From contig NZ_JAEHJZ010000008.1 in the NCBI RefSeq assembly GCF_016469035.1, forward strand, positions 54,201 through 118,200: a stretch of DNA of 64,000 nt, read 5' to 3'. The notes under the pieces were generated by a model. That model did not search any database and had not been told where the DNA came from. It saw nothing but the letters and a program-made list of their open reading frames with translations. The position numbers were made by a program, and so were the translations under genes. The stretch comes from Gelidibacter salicanalis. Lineage in GTDB: Bacteria > Bacteroidota > Bacteroidia > Flavobacteriales > Flavobacteriaceae. Below are positions 17,016 through 25,680 of this stretch, one piece after another (the first letter of the stretch is position 1; each line of letters opens with the position of its first letter).

Positions 17016-18194
17016 TTATTTAAAGGCACTCAGTCCTGTAATATCAAGCCCTGTAATCAGTAAATGGATGTCATGTGTCCCTTCATAAGTAATAACGCTT
17101 TCAAGATTCATGGAATGGCGCATAATGCTGTACTCGCCAGTAATACCCATGCCGCCTAACATTTGCCGTGCATCACGCGCAATGGTAATTGCCATATCCA
17201 CATTGTTACGTTTTGCCATAGATATTTGGGCTGAGGTAGCTGTTCCATTTTCTCTCATTACACCCAACCTCCAAGCCAACAATTGTGCTTTGGTGATTTC
17301 AGTAATCATTTCAGCCAATTTCTTTTGTTGCAACTGGAATTGACCGATTGGTTTTCCAAACTGCATGCGTTCTTTACTGTACCTTAAGGCTGTGTCATAA
17401 CAGTCCATTGCTGCACCAATAGCGCCCCAAGCAATACCATAACGAGCCGAGTCCAAGCAACCCAGCGGTGCGCCTAAACCAGATTTATTTGGTAATAAGT
17501 TTTCTTTTGGAACTTTGACATTGTCAAAAATAAGCTCTCCTGTTGAAGAGGCTCTCAACGACCATTTGTTATGCGTTTCTGGAGTTGTAAAGCCTTCCAT
17601 ACCACGTTCTACAATTAATCCGTGAATACGACCTTCTTCACTTTTGGCCCAAACAACGGCTACTTGACAAAAAGGGGCATTTGAAATCCACATTTTTGCA
17701 CCATTTAAAAGGTAATGGTCGCCCATGTCTTTAAAATTAGTAGTCATGCCGGCAGGATTGCTGCCGTGATCAGGTTCAGTCAGTCCAAAACTGCCCATCC
17801 ATTCGCCACTAGCAAGTTTAGGTAAGAATTTTTGGCGTTGGGCTTCGTTGCCATATTTCCAAATTGGATACATTACCAATGATGACTGCACAGAAGCTGT
17901 ACTTCTCACGCCCGAATCACCACGCTCAATTTCTTGCATGATCAATCCGTAAGAAATTTGGTCTAGTCCTGCACCGCCATATTCTGCAGGAATATAAGGT
18001 CCAAAAGCGCCTATTTCAGCAAGGCCGTTGATGATTTGTTTAGGGAATTCTGCTTTTTGGGCATATTCCTCAATTATTGGCGACACTTCACGTTTTACCC
18101 ATTCTCTTGCGGCATCACGCACTAAACGATGCTCGTCATTTAATAACTCGTCTATATTGTAATAATCTGGTGCTTGGAACAAATCTGGCTTCAT
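17016..18194 (-). CDS. glutaryl-CoA dehydrogenase-like acyl-CoA dehydrogenase
   Basis: A 392-residue FAD acyl-CoA dehydrogenase. The segments VRSTASVQSSLVMYPI and GSFGLTEPDHGSNPAGM, and the C-terminal catalytic glutamate in VITYEGTHDIHLL, follow the glutaryl-CoA dehydrogenase pattern. That enzyme converts glutaryl-CoA to crotonyl-CoA in lysine and tryptophan breakdown. I chose the start at 18194 rather than 18218. A -7 element (complement of 18222-18229) would put the transcript start close to 18215, so the upstream ATG would barely be transcribed. It is a single gene with its own terminator. Confidence 0.85.
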   Translation of the reverse strand: MKPDLFQAPDYYNIDELLNDEHRLVRDAAREWVKREVSPIIEEYAQKAEFPKQIINGLAEIGAFGPYIPAEYGGAGLDQISYGLIMQEIERGDSGVRSTASVQSSLVMYPIWKYGNEAQRQKFLPKLASGEWMGSFGLTEPDHGSNPAGMTTNFKDMGDHYLLNGAKMWISNAPFCQVAVVWAKSEEGRIHGLIVERGMEGFTTPETHNKWSLRASSTGELIFDNVKVPKENLLPNKSGLGAPLGCLDSARYGIAWGAIGAAMDCYDTALRYSKERMQFGKPIGQFQLQQKKLAEMITEITKAQLLAWRLGVMRENGTATSAQISMAKRNNVDMAITIARDARQMLGGMGITGEYSIMRHSMNLESVITYEGTHDIHLLITGLDITGLSAFK

Positions 18195-18221
18195 GCTGTT
18201 GAATTTAATTTTAGTCAATTA

Positions 18222-18229
18222 CAAAAGTA
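18222..18229 (-). promoter_or_regulatory. candidate -7 element (TACTTTTG) of the acyl-CoA dehydrogenase
   Basis: The complement of CAAAAGTA at 18222-18229 gives a perfect TAnnTTTG 27 bases before the preferred ATG. It helps decide between the two possible starts. Confidence 0.5.
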
Positions 18230-18259
18230 ACGAAATCGTTTGCAGTGTACAATTTAAAA

Positions 18260-18991
18260 TTACATTTTGAGATAGAAGTCTTTGGTCAGTGCAATATAAT
18301 CCTCAGTGTATTGGTGTCTAGCGGTTTCGATAACTAATTCCTTAGGATTGACAGTCGTTTCCTGAAACGAAAATTCAATTAAACTGCGTTTGATTTCGGA
18401 CTCTGGAGTTCCTTTCACTCTTAAAATTCGCTGCGGATACAAGTGTTCTTTAGATGCCAACACCATAAAATCTTTCTCTTCTGAAAATGGAATGATCACA
18501 GAAAACAGACCTTGTTTAGAAAGTAATTTTGAAACACTTTCTATCAGATGTCTAAAGGGCATCGCATCTGCAAACCGTGCTAAATCGCGTTGCTGATTAT
18601 CGCTTTTATAAGTGTCAGTGTAAAACGGCGGATTGGAAATAATTAAATCGTACGAATCATCCATCCCTGATTCGTCATCAGAAAGATCTTCAACAAACTC
18701 GTCTAAAGCAGCATGGTAGCAAAAGAGTCGATCGGCCCATGGCGACTGTTCAAAATTATCCACACACTGTACGTAAGCCGCATCGTCTATTTCAATGGCA
18801 TCAATAAGTTCTGCTGCACTGCGTTGCGCCATCATTAAGGCCAAAACTCCTGTGCCCGCGCCAATATCTAAAATTGAATAGGGGTTGGCGTCTAAAGATG
18901 CCCAAGCGCCCAGTAAGACTGAATCTGTACCAATTTTCATGGCGCAACGGTTTTGGTAGACTGTAAACTGTTTGAATTGAAAAGGTTTCAT
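18260..18991 (-). CDS. trmN6: tRNA1(Val) (adenine37-N6)-methyltransferase
   Basis: A 243-residue SAM methyltransferase of the YfiC/TrmN6 type that makes m6A37 in tRNA-Val. It begins MKPFQFKQFTVYQNRCAMKIGTD. The SAM site is ILDIGAGTGVLALMMAQ near residue 42, and the N6-adenine methyltransferase motif is LIISNPPFYTD near residue 126. I start at 18991. An in-frame ATG at 19024 would overlap rimM by 20 bases and adds non-conserved residues. It sits downstream of rimM on the same strand. Confidence 0.85.
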   Translation of the reverse strand: MKPFQFKQFTVYQNRCAMKIGTDSVLLGAWASLDANPYSILDIGAGTGVLALMMAQRSAAELIDAIEIDDAAYVQCVDNFEQSPWADRLFCYHAALDEFVEDLSDDESGMDDSYDLIISNPPFYTDTYKSDNQQRDLARFADAMPFRHLIESVSKLLSKQGLFSVIIPFSEEKDFMVLASKEHLYPQRILRVKGTPESEIKRSLIEFSFQETTVNPKELVIETARHQYTEDYIALTKDFYLKM

Positions 18992-19004
18992 AGAAAACGT
19001 CAAT

Positions 19005-19532
19005 TTATTGTAGGTAGAGATCAATCAATCCTTCAGGCGCCTCTACTACAATCAATTTATTTTTTTTATCAACGTTCTTAATAAAAGCGTCGTTAAGCGG
19101 AATCAAGATTTCAATACCGTCACGATCAATTTCAAAAAGGGCTTGCGCCGTAGAGTCATTAACCGATTTGACAATGCCCACGGTTCCGAAATTGACATCT
19201 TCAACAGTAAACCCGATGATCTCGTGAAAATAAAATTTGTTACCCTCTAGCTTCGGAAGAAATTCTAAAGGAAGATAAATGTCAGATTTTAATAGGGCAT
19301 CGGCATCCTGTTCGGTGTCTACATCTTCAAATTTGATGCGTAACAATTCTGATTTGTGCAACTGGGAAGATTCAATAAAAAAGGGTACTAAATTATTGCG
19401 AAGCTCTACAAAAACAGACTCCATATCTTCATAGATCTCTGGTTCGTCAGTATCCAATTTTATCAGTAATTCACCTTTAAAACTGTATTTTTTTACAATT
19501 TTACCAACGTAGAAGCAGTCTTTTTTATCCAT
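19005..19532 (-). CDS. rimM: 16S rRNA processing protein RimM
   Basis: A 175-residue ribosome maturation factor that binds protein S19 and aids assembly of the 30S head. The N-terminal YVGKIVKKYSFKGELLIKLDTDEP and the C-terminal PRC-barrel, with EIIGFTVEDVNFGTVGIVKSV and ILIPLNDAFI, are typical. It follows rpsP on the same strand, the standard bacterial order. A terminator and repeats lie between them, so expression is probably lower than that of rpsP. Confidence 0.92.
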   Translation of the reverse strand: MDKKDCFYVGKIVKKYSFKGELLIKLDTDEPEIYEDMESVFVELRNNLVPFFIESSQLHKSELLRIKFEDVDTEQDADALLKSDIYLPLEFLPKLEGNKFYFHEIIGFTVEDVNFGTVGIVKSVNDSTAQALFEIDRDGIEILIPLNDAFIKNVDKKNKLIVVEAPEGLIDLYLQ

Positions 19533-19580
19533 TGAAACTATTTATTTTCATTTCCGCGAAGACGGAAATCCTAATTATTT

Positions 19581-19665
19581 ATTATGAGATCTCGCTAAAA
19601 GCGCTGAAATTTACTGAAGAATTATGAGATCCCGTTATTTATGAGATCCCGCCAAAGGGCGGGAT
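19581..19665. repeat. cluster of degenerate GAGATCCCGCC repeats
   Basis: Three starts of the same unit occur: ATTATGAGATCTCGCTAAAA at 19581, ATTATGAGATCCCG at 19621, and a complete inverted version ATGAGATCCCGCC...GGGCGGGAT at 19641-19665. They match the element at 6702-6721. They lie between rimM and rpsP. Confidence 0.6.
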
Positions 19666-19717
19666 TTGTTCAATCACGCATTCTATTTAAAAAAATAGAA
19701 TGCTATTTCACAAAAAA

Positions 19718-19744
19718 AAACTCCGATAGGTCATATCGGAGTTT
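19718..19744 (-). terminator. intrinsic terminator of rpsP
   Basis: AAACTCCGATA (19718-19728) pairs with TATCGGAGTTT (19734-19744). On the minus strand it is followed by nine or more T residues. It lies 22 bases beyond the rpsP stop and before rimM. Confidence 0.8.
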
Positions 19745-19766
19745 AAAAGTATAAAAAATAAATTCT

Positions 19767-20336
19767 TTATTCTTCTGTTTTTGTTTCAGCATCATCCGCT
19801 GGAGCTTCTTCAGTAGTAGCTTCAACATCTGTAGCCTCTTCAGCAGGAGCATTTGCAGCCGCTTCAGCAGCTTCTGCGTCAGCAACTAACTTGGCCGCTT
19901 CAGCTTCACGTTTAGCATTTACTTCTTTTTCAGCTTCAAGAGCTTTAGCTTTAACATCAGCTTGCGCTTTTGCTAAACCATCCTTCTTAGCGTCAACTTT
20001 GTTTGCTTTTTCATCTAACCAAGCTGTAAATTTCTCTGCTGCTTGCTCTTCTGTTAAAGCACCTTTTCTGACACCACCTGCAAGATGATTTTTCAACATG
20101 GCACCCTTGTAAGACAAAATTGCTCTTGCCGTATCCGTAGGTTGTGCACCATTTTGAAGCCACTTAACAGCATCATCAACGTTTAATTCAATAGTTGCTG
20201 GGTTAGTGGTTGGATTGTAAGCACCGATTTTCTCTAAGTATTTACCATCTCTTTTTGATCGTGCATCAGCTGCAACAATCCAGAAATAAGGTTTCCCTTT
20301 CTTTCCGCGTCTTTGTAATCTAATTTTAACTGACAT
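19767..20336 (-). CDS. rpsP: 30S ribosomal protein S16 with long acidic tail
   Basis: A 189-residue S16. Residues 1-80 are the conserved core (VKIRLQRRGKKGKPYFWIVAADARSKRDGKYLEKIGAYNP). The remainder is a charged extension, very rich in Ala, Glu and Lys, ending in an acidic tail. Typical bacterial S16 has about 80-90 residues. Long tails are usual in Bacteroidota, so this is not an anomaly. The leader upstream contains a hairpin and a -7 element. Confidence 0.92.
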   Translation of the reverse strand: MSVKIRLQRRGKKGKPYFWIVAADARSKRDGKYLEKIGAYNPTTNPATIELNVDDAVKWLQNGAQPTDTARAILSYKGAMLKNHLAGGVRKGALTEEQAAEKFTAWLDEKANKVDAKKDGLAKAQADVKAKALEAEKEVNAKREAEAAKLVADAEAAEAAANAPAEEATDVEATTEEAPADDAETKTEE

Positions 20337-20384
20337 AAAAAATTAATTAGTGAGGTTCGCGACCTCTATTATTAATAATAAGAG

Positions 20385-20417
20385 CCTGCCCGACATAAAC
20401 AATTTATGTCCTTCAGG
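20385..20417. repeat. hairpin in the rpsP leader
   Basis: An inner stem GACATAAA/TTTATGTC (20392-20399 and 20403-20410) is nested in CCTG/CAGG (20385-20388 and 20414-20417). The flanks GCCTGCCC and AGGCGGGC resemble the GCCTG...CAGGC dispersed repeats of flavobacteria. It lies in the 5' UTR of rpsP and could affect translation, but may be just a repeat. Confidence 0.45.
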
Positions 20418-20423
20418 CGGGCG

Positions 20424-20431
20424 CAAAGATA
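20424..20431 (-). promoter_or_regulatory. candidate -7 element (TATCTTTG) of rpsP
   Basis: The complement of CAAAGATA gives a perfect TAnnTTTG 88 bases before the rpsP start. A -33 box at standard spacing is not evident. Confidence 0.45.
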
Positions 20432-20574
20432 CTATAAAATTTGTATTGATGTGTAATTTGTTGCAAATAAACATGCGTTTTAATATTCTTACAAATCTAA
20501 ATGTAAGTAATTTTTTTACAGTTTATGTGGTTTGGTGTGAGGTTGTTACCTAAAGTGCCGCTATGGGATATTAG

Positions 20575-21011
20575 GTCGTTACTGATGATGGCCCTCACAC
20601 TAAATCGAGAGAAAGAACTATTAAATCAACAGTTATTTCAGATCCTCAACAATCACTTCCTAAAGATAAAACCTGTCAAGTAGTTTCAGTGAACTTATAT
20701 AGCGATCAAAGAGCGCGCTAAACTAATGAAGACGCGCCATCAGGAATTGTTCCAATTTTTATTTGAAACTGTTTATAACTTTCGTTTCAAAAAGCGTTAA
20801 TTATATGTAATTTTAAAAACTTTTCTTTCAAAAAAAAACATTACTTAACGATTTAATAGTTAGGGGTGTCGATTTGAGTCTCTGTAAATAGAGACGTTAG
20901 CATTCACTTGGAAGAGCTTTTCTTTGATGGTATGGAAGTAGTCGCGACCCCAATAATTTATAAGCGATTTCAACTGACAGATTATAAAGAAAGAAACGAC
21001 AAGGGTATATA
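20575..21011 (+). pseudogene. decayed coding sequence upstream of dnaE
   Basis: Two stretches read like protein but lack start codons. One is 20575-20721 (48 codons, beginning VVTDDGPHTKSRERT and ending YSDQRAR); it continues past its stop codon as TNEDAPSGIVPIFI. The other is roughly 20880-21011 (LEELFFDGMEVVATPIIYKR, ending NDKGI). Stops and an AT-rich tract separate them. I do not recognise the family. They may be parts of one eroded gene. The rest of the 20337-21041 interval holds the rpsP leader. Confidence 0.3.
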
Positions 21012-21041
21012 AGAATTCACAATATATAGATTAAAAAAAGC

Positions 21042-24000
21042 ATGTATTTAATTTTCGATACGGAAACCACAGGATTACCAAAACGTTGGGATGCACCCAT
21101 TAGTGATACTGACAATTGGCCAAGATGCATCCAAATTGCATGGCAATTACATGACGCTTTGGGCAACTGCATTGAGCATCAGGATTATTTGGTAAAACCT
21201 GAGGGCTTCAATATTCCTTATGATGCCGAGAAAATCCACGGTATTTCTACCGAGCTTGCCCAGCAGCAAGGGATTCCGTTGGCCGAAGTTTTGGAGAAAT
21301 TTAATGCGGCGTTGGCTAAAACGAAGTTTGTGGTGGGCCAGAATGTGGGGTTCGACTTGAATATCATGGGCGCGGAATTCCACCGTGAAAACGTTGACAA
21401 TGTTTTGCAGAAACTTCCGGTTTTGGATACCTGTACGGAACATACTGCAAGTTTATGTCAACTGCCAGGAGGACGTTATGGTAAATTTAAGTTACCAACC
21501 TTAACAGAATTACACCAATTTTTATTCCATCAACCCTTTGCAGAAGCACATAATGCCACTGCCGATGTTGAAGCAACCACGCGTTGTTTTTTAGAATTGG
21601 TCAGACGTGAAGAGTATACCATTGAGCAGTTAGACGCCCCTTCAGATTATTTTGAGAACTTTACGAGGGAGAATCCGGCAACGATTCAGCTAATAGGGTT
21701 AAAGCATATCAACCTTAAGGCAGAAAGTGCGAAAATCAAAAAGCAGATTCAGGCGTTGCAGGAATCTGATGAGCCTTCCAAAACGGAGATTGCTCAAAAT
21801 ATTAAAGAATTAAAGGAGGTTGAGTTTGCGCATTTACACAACCACTCTCAATTTTCTGTTTTGCAATCTACCATCAGCGTGCCTGATTTGGTTGCTGCCG
21901 CAGCTCAGCAAAATATGCCTGCTGTAGCGCTTACGGATCATGCCAATATGATGGGGGCTTTTCATTTTGTAAAAGCGGTAAGCAATCATAATAGAGGGGT
22001 CGAAGCCAGAAATAAAACTGCTGAAGAACGCGGCGAAATTCCAAAGGAAAAGATTATTAAACCTATTTTAGGGTGTGAGTTTTTTGTGTGTGAAGACCAT
22101 AAAGATAAAAGTAGAAAAGATAATGGCTACCAAATTGTGCTGTTGGCAAAAAACAAAAAAGGCTACCACAATTTAGCCAAATTATCTTCTCATGCCTTTG
22201 TAGATGGGTTTTACTATCTACCACGAATTGATAAAAAATTGATCCAACAGTACAAAGAAGATTTGATTGTGCTGACGGGGAATCTCTACGGCGAGGTGCC
22301 GAGTAAAATCTTGAATGTTGGCGAAAATCAAGCGGAAGAAGCACTGCTTTGGTGGAAACAAGAATTTGGAGCTGATTTGTATATTGAGTTGATGCGCCAT
22401 AATCAGGAAGATGAAAATCGGGTTAATCCGGTGTTGGTAGACTTTGCCAGAAAACATGAAATCCAATTGGTGGCCACCAACAATACCTATTATTGTAAGA
22501 AGGAAGATGCCAATGCGCATGACATTTTATTGTGTGTAAAAGACGGTGAAAAGCAGGCCACACCAATAGGTCGTGGGCGTGGTTACCGTTACGGAATGCC
22601 AAATCAGGAATATTATTTCAAGTCGTCTGAAGAGATGAAAAAACTCTTTAAGGATTTGCCTGACGCGATTTCCAATATTCAGGAGGTGGTTGATAAGATT
22701 GAGCCTTTTGAATTGGCTAGAGATGTTTTATTACCGGCCTTTGGAATTCCTGACGAGTTTAAACATGACGAAGATCTAATTAACAAAGGGAAGCGAGGTG
22801 AAAATGCCTATTTGCGCCACCTCACCTATGAAGGCGCCAAAAAACGTTACCCTGAACTGACGGACGAAATTAAAGAACGGCTTGATTTTGAGTTGAGCGT
22901 TATTGAAAACACAGGATATCCAGGGTATTTCTTGATTGTTGAGGATTTTATACGGGAGGCACGTAATATGGATGTTTCTGTGGGGCCGGGACGTGGTTCA
23001 GCAGCAGGATCGGTGGTGGCGTACTGTTTAAAGATTACCAATATAGACCCATTGAAGTACAATCTGCTTTTTGAGCGTTTCTTAAATCCCGATCGTGTCA
23101 GTATGCCAGATATTGATATTGATTTTGATGATGAAGGTCGAAGTAGGGTTATGGATTATGTCATCAAAAAATACGGCAGTAGCCAGGTAGCACAAATTAT
23201 TACCTATGGTACCATGGCGGCTAAGTCGTCCATTAGAGATACCGCCAGGGTTTTAGATTTACCACTTTTTGATGCGGATAGGATTGCAAAGCTCATCCCG
23301 ACCATGTCCAAATTGGGCAAAATTTTTGGGTATGATGAAAAGCAGTTGAGTAAAGCCTTTAGATCAGAAGATTTAGAAAAAGTAAACGAGCTCCTCAATA
23401 TCGCTGAAGGGTCAGGCTTAGAGTCGGAAACCGTTAATTTGGCACGCATGCTGGAAGGTTCTGTGCGTAATACGGGAATTCATGCCTGTGGGGTGATTAT
23501 TACACCTGATGATATTACGAAGTTCGTACCAGTAGCTACGGCAAAAGATTCTGATTTATATGTGACCCAATTCGATAACTCCGTGGTGGAGGATGCGGGG
23601 TTGCTGAAAATGGATTTCTTGGGACTAAAAACCTTGACCTTAATTAAGGATACGGTAAAAATCGTAAAAGCAAAACACGATATTTTACTTGATCCGGATA
23701 CCTTTCCTTTAGACGATGAACTGACTTATGAGTTGTTCCAAAAGGGAGAAACTGTGGGGGTGTTCCAGTATGAATCACCCGGTATGCAAAAACACCTTAA
23801 GGAATTAAAGCCGACTGTTTTTGAGGATTTAATTGCGATGAATGCCTTGTACCGCCCGGGACCAATGGAGTATATCCCGAGTTTTACCAGACGTAAACAT
23901 GGCGACGAAGAGATAGAATATGACCTTCCTGCCATGGAAGAATACCTTAAGGAAACCTACGGAATTACGGTATACCAAGAGCAAGTGATGTTACTGTCTC

Positions 24001-25430
24001 AAAAATTGGCAGGGTTTACCAAGGGTGAGGCTGACGTTTTACGTAAGGCTATGGGTAAAAAGCAAATTGCGGTTTTGGACAAAATGAAACCTCAGTTTAT
24101 TACTCAAGCAGCAGCAAAAGGCCACGATGCCAAAAAGTTAGAGAAAATTTGGAAAGATTGGGAAGCTTTTGCGAGTTATGCCTTTAATAAATCGCATTCT
24201 ACCTGTTATGCTTGGATTGCCTACCAAACCGCCTATTTAAAAGCCCATTATCCTGCCGAATATATGGCGGCGGTATTGAGTAATAATATGAACGACATCA
24301 AGCAGGTGACCTTCTTTATGGAGGAATGCAAGCGTATGAAGTTGAATGTGCTTGGGCCAGATGTTAACGAATCCTATTATAAGTTCTCTGTAAATAAAGA
24401 TTATGCCGTTCGGTTTGGAATGGGGGCGATTAAAGGCGTGGGGCAAGGTGCCGTCATGACCATTGTTGAAAATCGCAGGAAAGATGGTCATTATAAATCT
24501 ATTTTTGATTTTGCCAAGCGTGTCGATTTGAGGGCAGCCAATAAGAAGGCTTTTGAAAACCTCGCTTTGGCGGGAGGATTTGATTGTTTCAGTGATACTC
24601 ACAGAGCGCAGTATTTCCAGGATGAAGGTGATGGGATTACCTTTTTGGAAAAAGCAATTAAGTACGGCAGCAAACATCAAGAAAATGAAAACTCAGCCCA
24701 AGTCAGTTTGTTTGGAGATGCCAGTGATGTTCAGATTGCAGAACCTCTAGTGCCGCCCTGTGAAGAATGGGGGACTATGGAAAAATTGGCCCAAGAACGG
24801 GAAGTGGTCGGCATTTATATTTCTGGCCACCCACTGGACGATTTTAAAATTGAGATGAAAACCTTTTGTAATGCCGCTTTGGCACTCTTTTCAAATCTTG
24901 ACCCTTATGTTAATAGAGAACTCACCTTTGGAGGTGTGGTTACAGATGTAGAGCACCGCGTAAGTAAGCAAGGCAAGGGTTGGGCCATGTTTACTATTGA
25001 AGATTATACAGATAGTTTTGAGTTTCGGATTTTTGGAGAAGAGTATCTGAGGTTTAGACATTTTTTGGTTAGAAGCTCTTTTGTGTACGTGAAAGTGTAT
25101 GTTAAGGAAGGCTGGACCAATAAAGACACGGGAAAGAAAAGTGAGCCGAGGATGCAGTTTACCAGTTTCCAGTTGTTACATGATGTGATGGATACCTATG
25201 CTAAGAAGTTGTCCATTCAATTGGAAATTAAAGATTTGAAAGAAAGTAAAATCAAAGCACTCGATGAGGTGTTGAGTATGCATGAAGGCAATCATGCCTT
25301 GAGTTTTGTGGTTTATGACAACGAAGAAAAGATGAAATTGCATATGCCGAGTAGAAAACAAAAAGTGAAAATATCCCAGGAATTATTGGACGAATTGAAC
25401 TATCAGAATGTGTATTATAGATTGAATTAG
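21042..25430 (+). CDS. dnaE: DNA polymerase III alpha subunit with N-terminal exonuclease domain
   Basis: A 1462-residue replicative polymerase. Residues 1-200 form a DnaQ-type 3'-5' proofreading exonuclease: FDTETTG supplies Asp6 and Glu8, GQNVGFDLN follows, and AHNATADVEAT is the His-Asp end of the DEDDh set. The PHP domain begins near residue 266 (HLHNHSQFSVLQST). The polymerase core contains GPGRGSAAGSVVAYCL and the catalytic aspartates in MPDIDIDFDD. The helix-hairpin-helix and OB-fold regions make up the C-terminus. Ordinary DnaE lacks the exonuclease and is about 1160-1270 residues. Here the proofreading subunit is fused to the polymerase. Confidence 0.93.
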   Translation: MYLIFDTETTGLPKRWDAPISDTDNWPRCIQIAWQLHDALGNCIEHQDYLVKPEGFNIPYDAEKIHGISTELAQQQGIPLAEVLEKFNAALAKTKFVVGQNVGFDLNIMGAEFHRENVDNVLQKLPVLDTCTEHTASLCQLPGGRYGKFKLPTLTELHQFLFHQPFAEAHNATADVEATTRCFLELVRREEYTIEQLDAPSDYFENFTRENPATIQLIGLKHINLKAESAKIKKQIQALQESDEPSKTEIAQNIKELKEVEFAHLHNHSQFSVLQSTISVPDLVAAAAQQNMPAVALTDHANMMGAFHFVKAVSNHNRGVEARNKTAEERGEIPKEKIIKPILGCEFFVCEDHKDKSRKDNGYQIVLLAKNKKGYHNLAKLSSHAFVDGFYYLPRIDKKLIQQYKEDLIVLTGNLYGEVPSKILNVGENQAEEALLWWKQEFGADLYIELMRHNQEDENRVNPVLVDFARKHEIQLVATNNTYYCKKEDANAHDILLCVKDGEKQATPIGRGRGYRYGMPNQEYYFKSSEEMKKLFKDLPDAISNIQEVVDKIEPFELARDVLLPAFGIPDEFKHDEDLINKGKRGENAYLRHLTYEGAKKRYPELTDEIKERLDFELSVIENTGYPGYFLIVEDFIREARNMDVSVGPGRGSAAGSVVAYCLKITNIDPLKYNLLFERFLNPDRVSMPDIDIDFDDEGRSRVMDYVIKKYGSSQVAQIITYGTMAAKSSIRDTARVLDLPLFDADRIAKLIPTMSKLGKIFGYDEKQLSKAFRSEDLEKVNELLNIAEGSGLESETVNLARMLEGSVRNTGIHACGVIITPDDITKFVPVATAKDSDLYVTQFDNSVVEDAGLLKMDFLGLKTLTLIKDTVKIVKAKHDILLDPDTFPLDDELTYELFQKGETVGVFQYESPGMQKHLKELKPTVFEDLIAMNALYRPGPMEYIPSFTRRKHGDEEIEYDLPAMEEYLKETYGITVYQEQVMLLSQKLAGFTKGEADVLRKAMGKKQIAVLDKMKPQFITQAAAKGHDAKKLEKIWKDWEAFASYAFNKSHSTCYAWIAYQTAYLKAHYPAEYMAAVLSNNMNDIKQVTFFMEECKRMKLNVLGPDVNESYYKFSVNKDYAVRFGMGAIKGVGQGAVMTIVENRRKDGHYKSIFDFAKRVDLRAANKKAFENLALAGGFDCFSDTHRAQYFQDEGDGITFLEKAIKYGSKHQENENSAQVSLFGDASDVQIAEPLVPPCEEWGTMEKLAQEREVVGIYISGHPLDDFKIEMKTFCNAALALFSNLDPYVNRELTFGGVVTDVEHRVSKQGKGWAMFTIEDYTDSFEFRIFGEEYLRFRHFLVRSSFVYVKVYVKEGWTNKDTGKKSEPRMQFTSFQLLHDVMDTYAKKLSIQLEIKDLKESKIKALDEVLSMHEGNHALSFVVYDNEEKMKLHMPSRKQKVKISQELLDELNYQNVYYRLN

Positions 25431-25449
25431 AATGTTTAGTTCAAATTTT

Positions 25450-25550
25450 GCGCAAGGGATTGCAGTGGCATCCTTTTGGCTACAGTTTAGCAGTAAAAAG
25501 ACCCGCCTGAACGAACGGACAGGTATAACGGAAAGCCCGGTTTTATGCGC
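25450..25550 (+). ncRNA. putative structured RNA element, copy 2
   Basis: It begins GCGCAAGGGATTGCAGTGGC then ATCCTTTT, and ends with GGAAAGCCCGG followed by ATGCGC. These blocks match copy 1 (11369-11502, minus strand) in order, with an unrelated centre. A CCTG...CAGG repeat-like hairpin fills the middle at about 25504-25523. It lies between dnaE and trxA, 130 bases before trxA. An ORF of 67 codons running through it has no family and is discounted. Confidence 0.45.
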
Positions 25551-25632
25551 ACAAAAAGCAGTCATAACTAGCACACATCCAACGATAACCAAAACAAATG
25601 TTAAGCGTGTAAGGATTGCTAAAATTTTTGAC

Positions 25633-25640
25633 TAATTTTG
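25633..25640 (+). promoter_or_regulatory. candidate -7 element (TAATTTTG) of trxA
   Basis: A full TAnnTTTG match 40 bases before the trxA start. A TTG at 25616-25618 is 14 bases away, shorter than the usual spacing. Confidence 0.5.
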
Positions 25641-25680
25641 TGCATTAAATAGAAGTGAAACAAATTAAAGTATAGAAAAT

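Noticed and set aside
17659-17673. GCTACTTGACAAAAA, a 15-base match to the operator as it appears upstream of susC
   Set aside because: It lies inside the glutaryl-CoA dehydrogenase coding sequence, far from any start codon. It lacks the CT that completes the 14-mer core (ACTTGACAAAAACT) and has no spaced -7 element. I treat it as coincidence.
19581-19665. Possible CRISPR array
   Set aside because: The repeats are few, unequal, palindromic and not separated by regular spacers. No cas genes are in the window.
25432-25635. 67-codon reading frame after dnaE
   Set aside because: It runs through the RNA-like element and a repeat, has no recognisable family, and the conserved blocks are shared with a copy that does not keep a frame.
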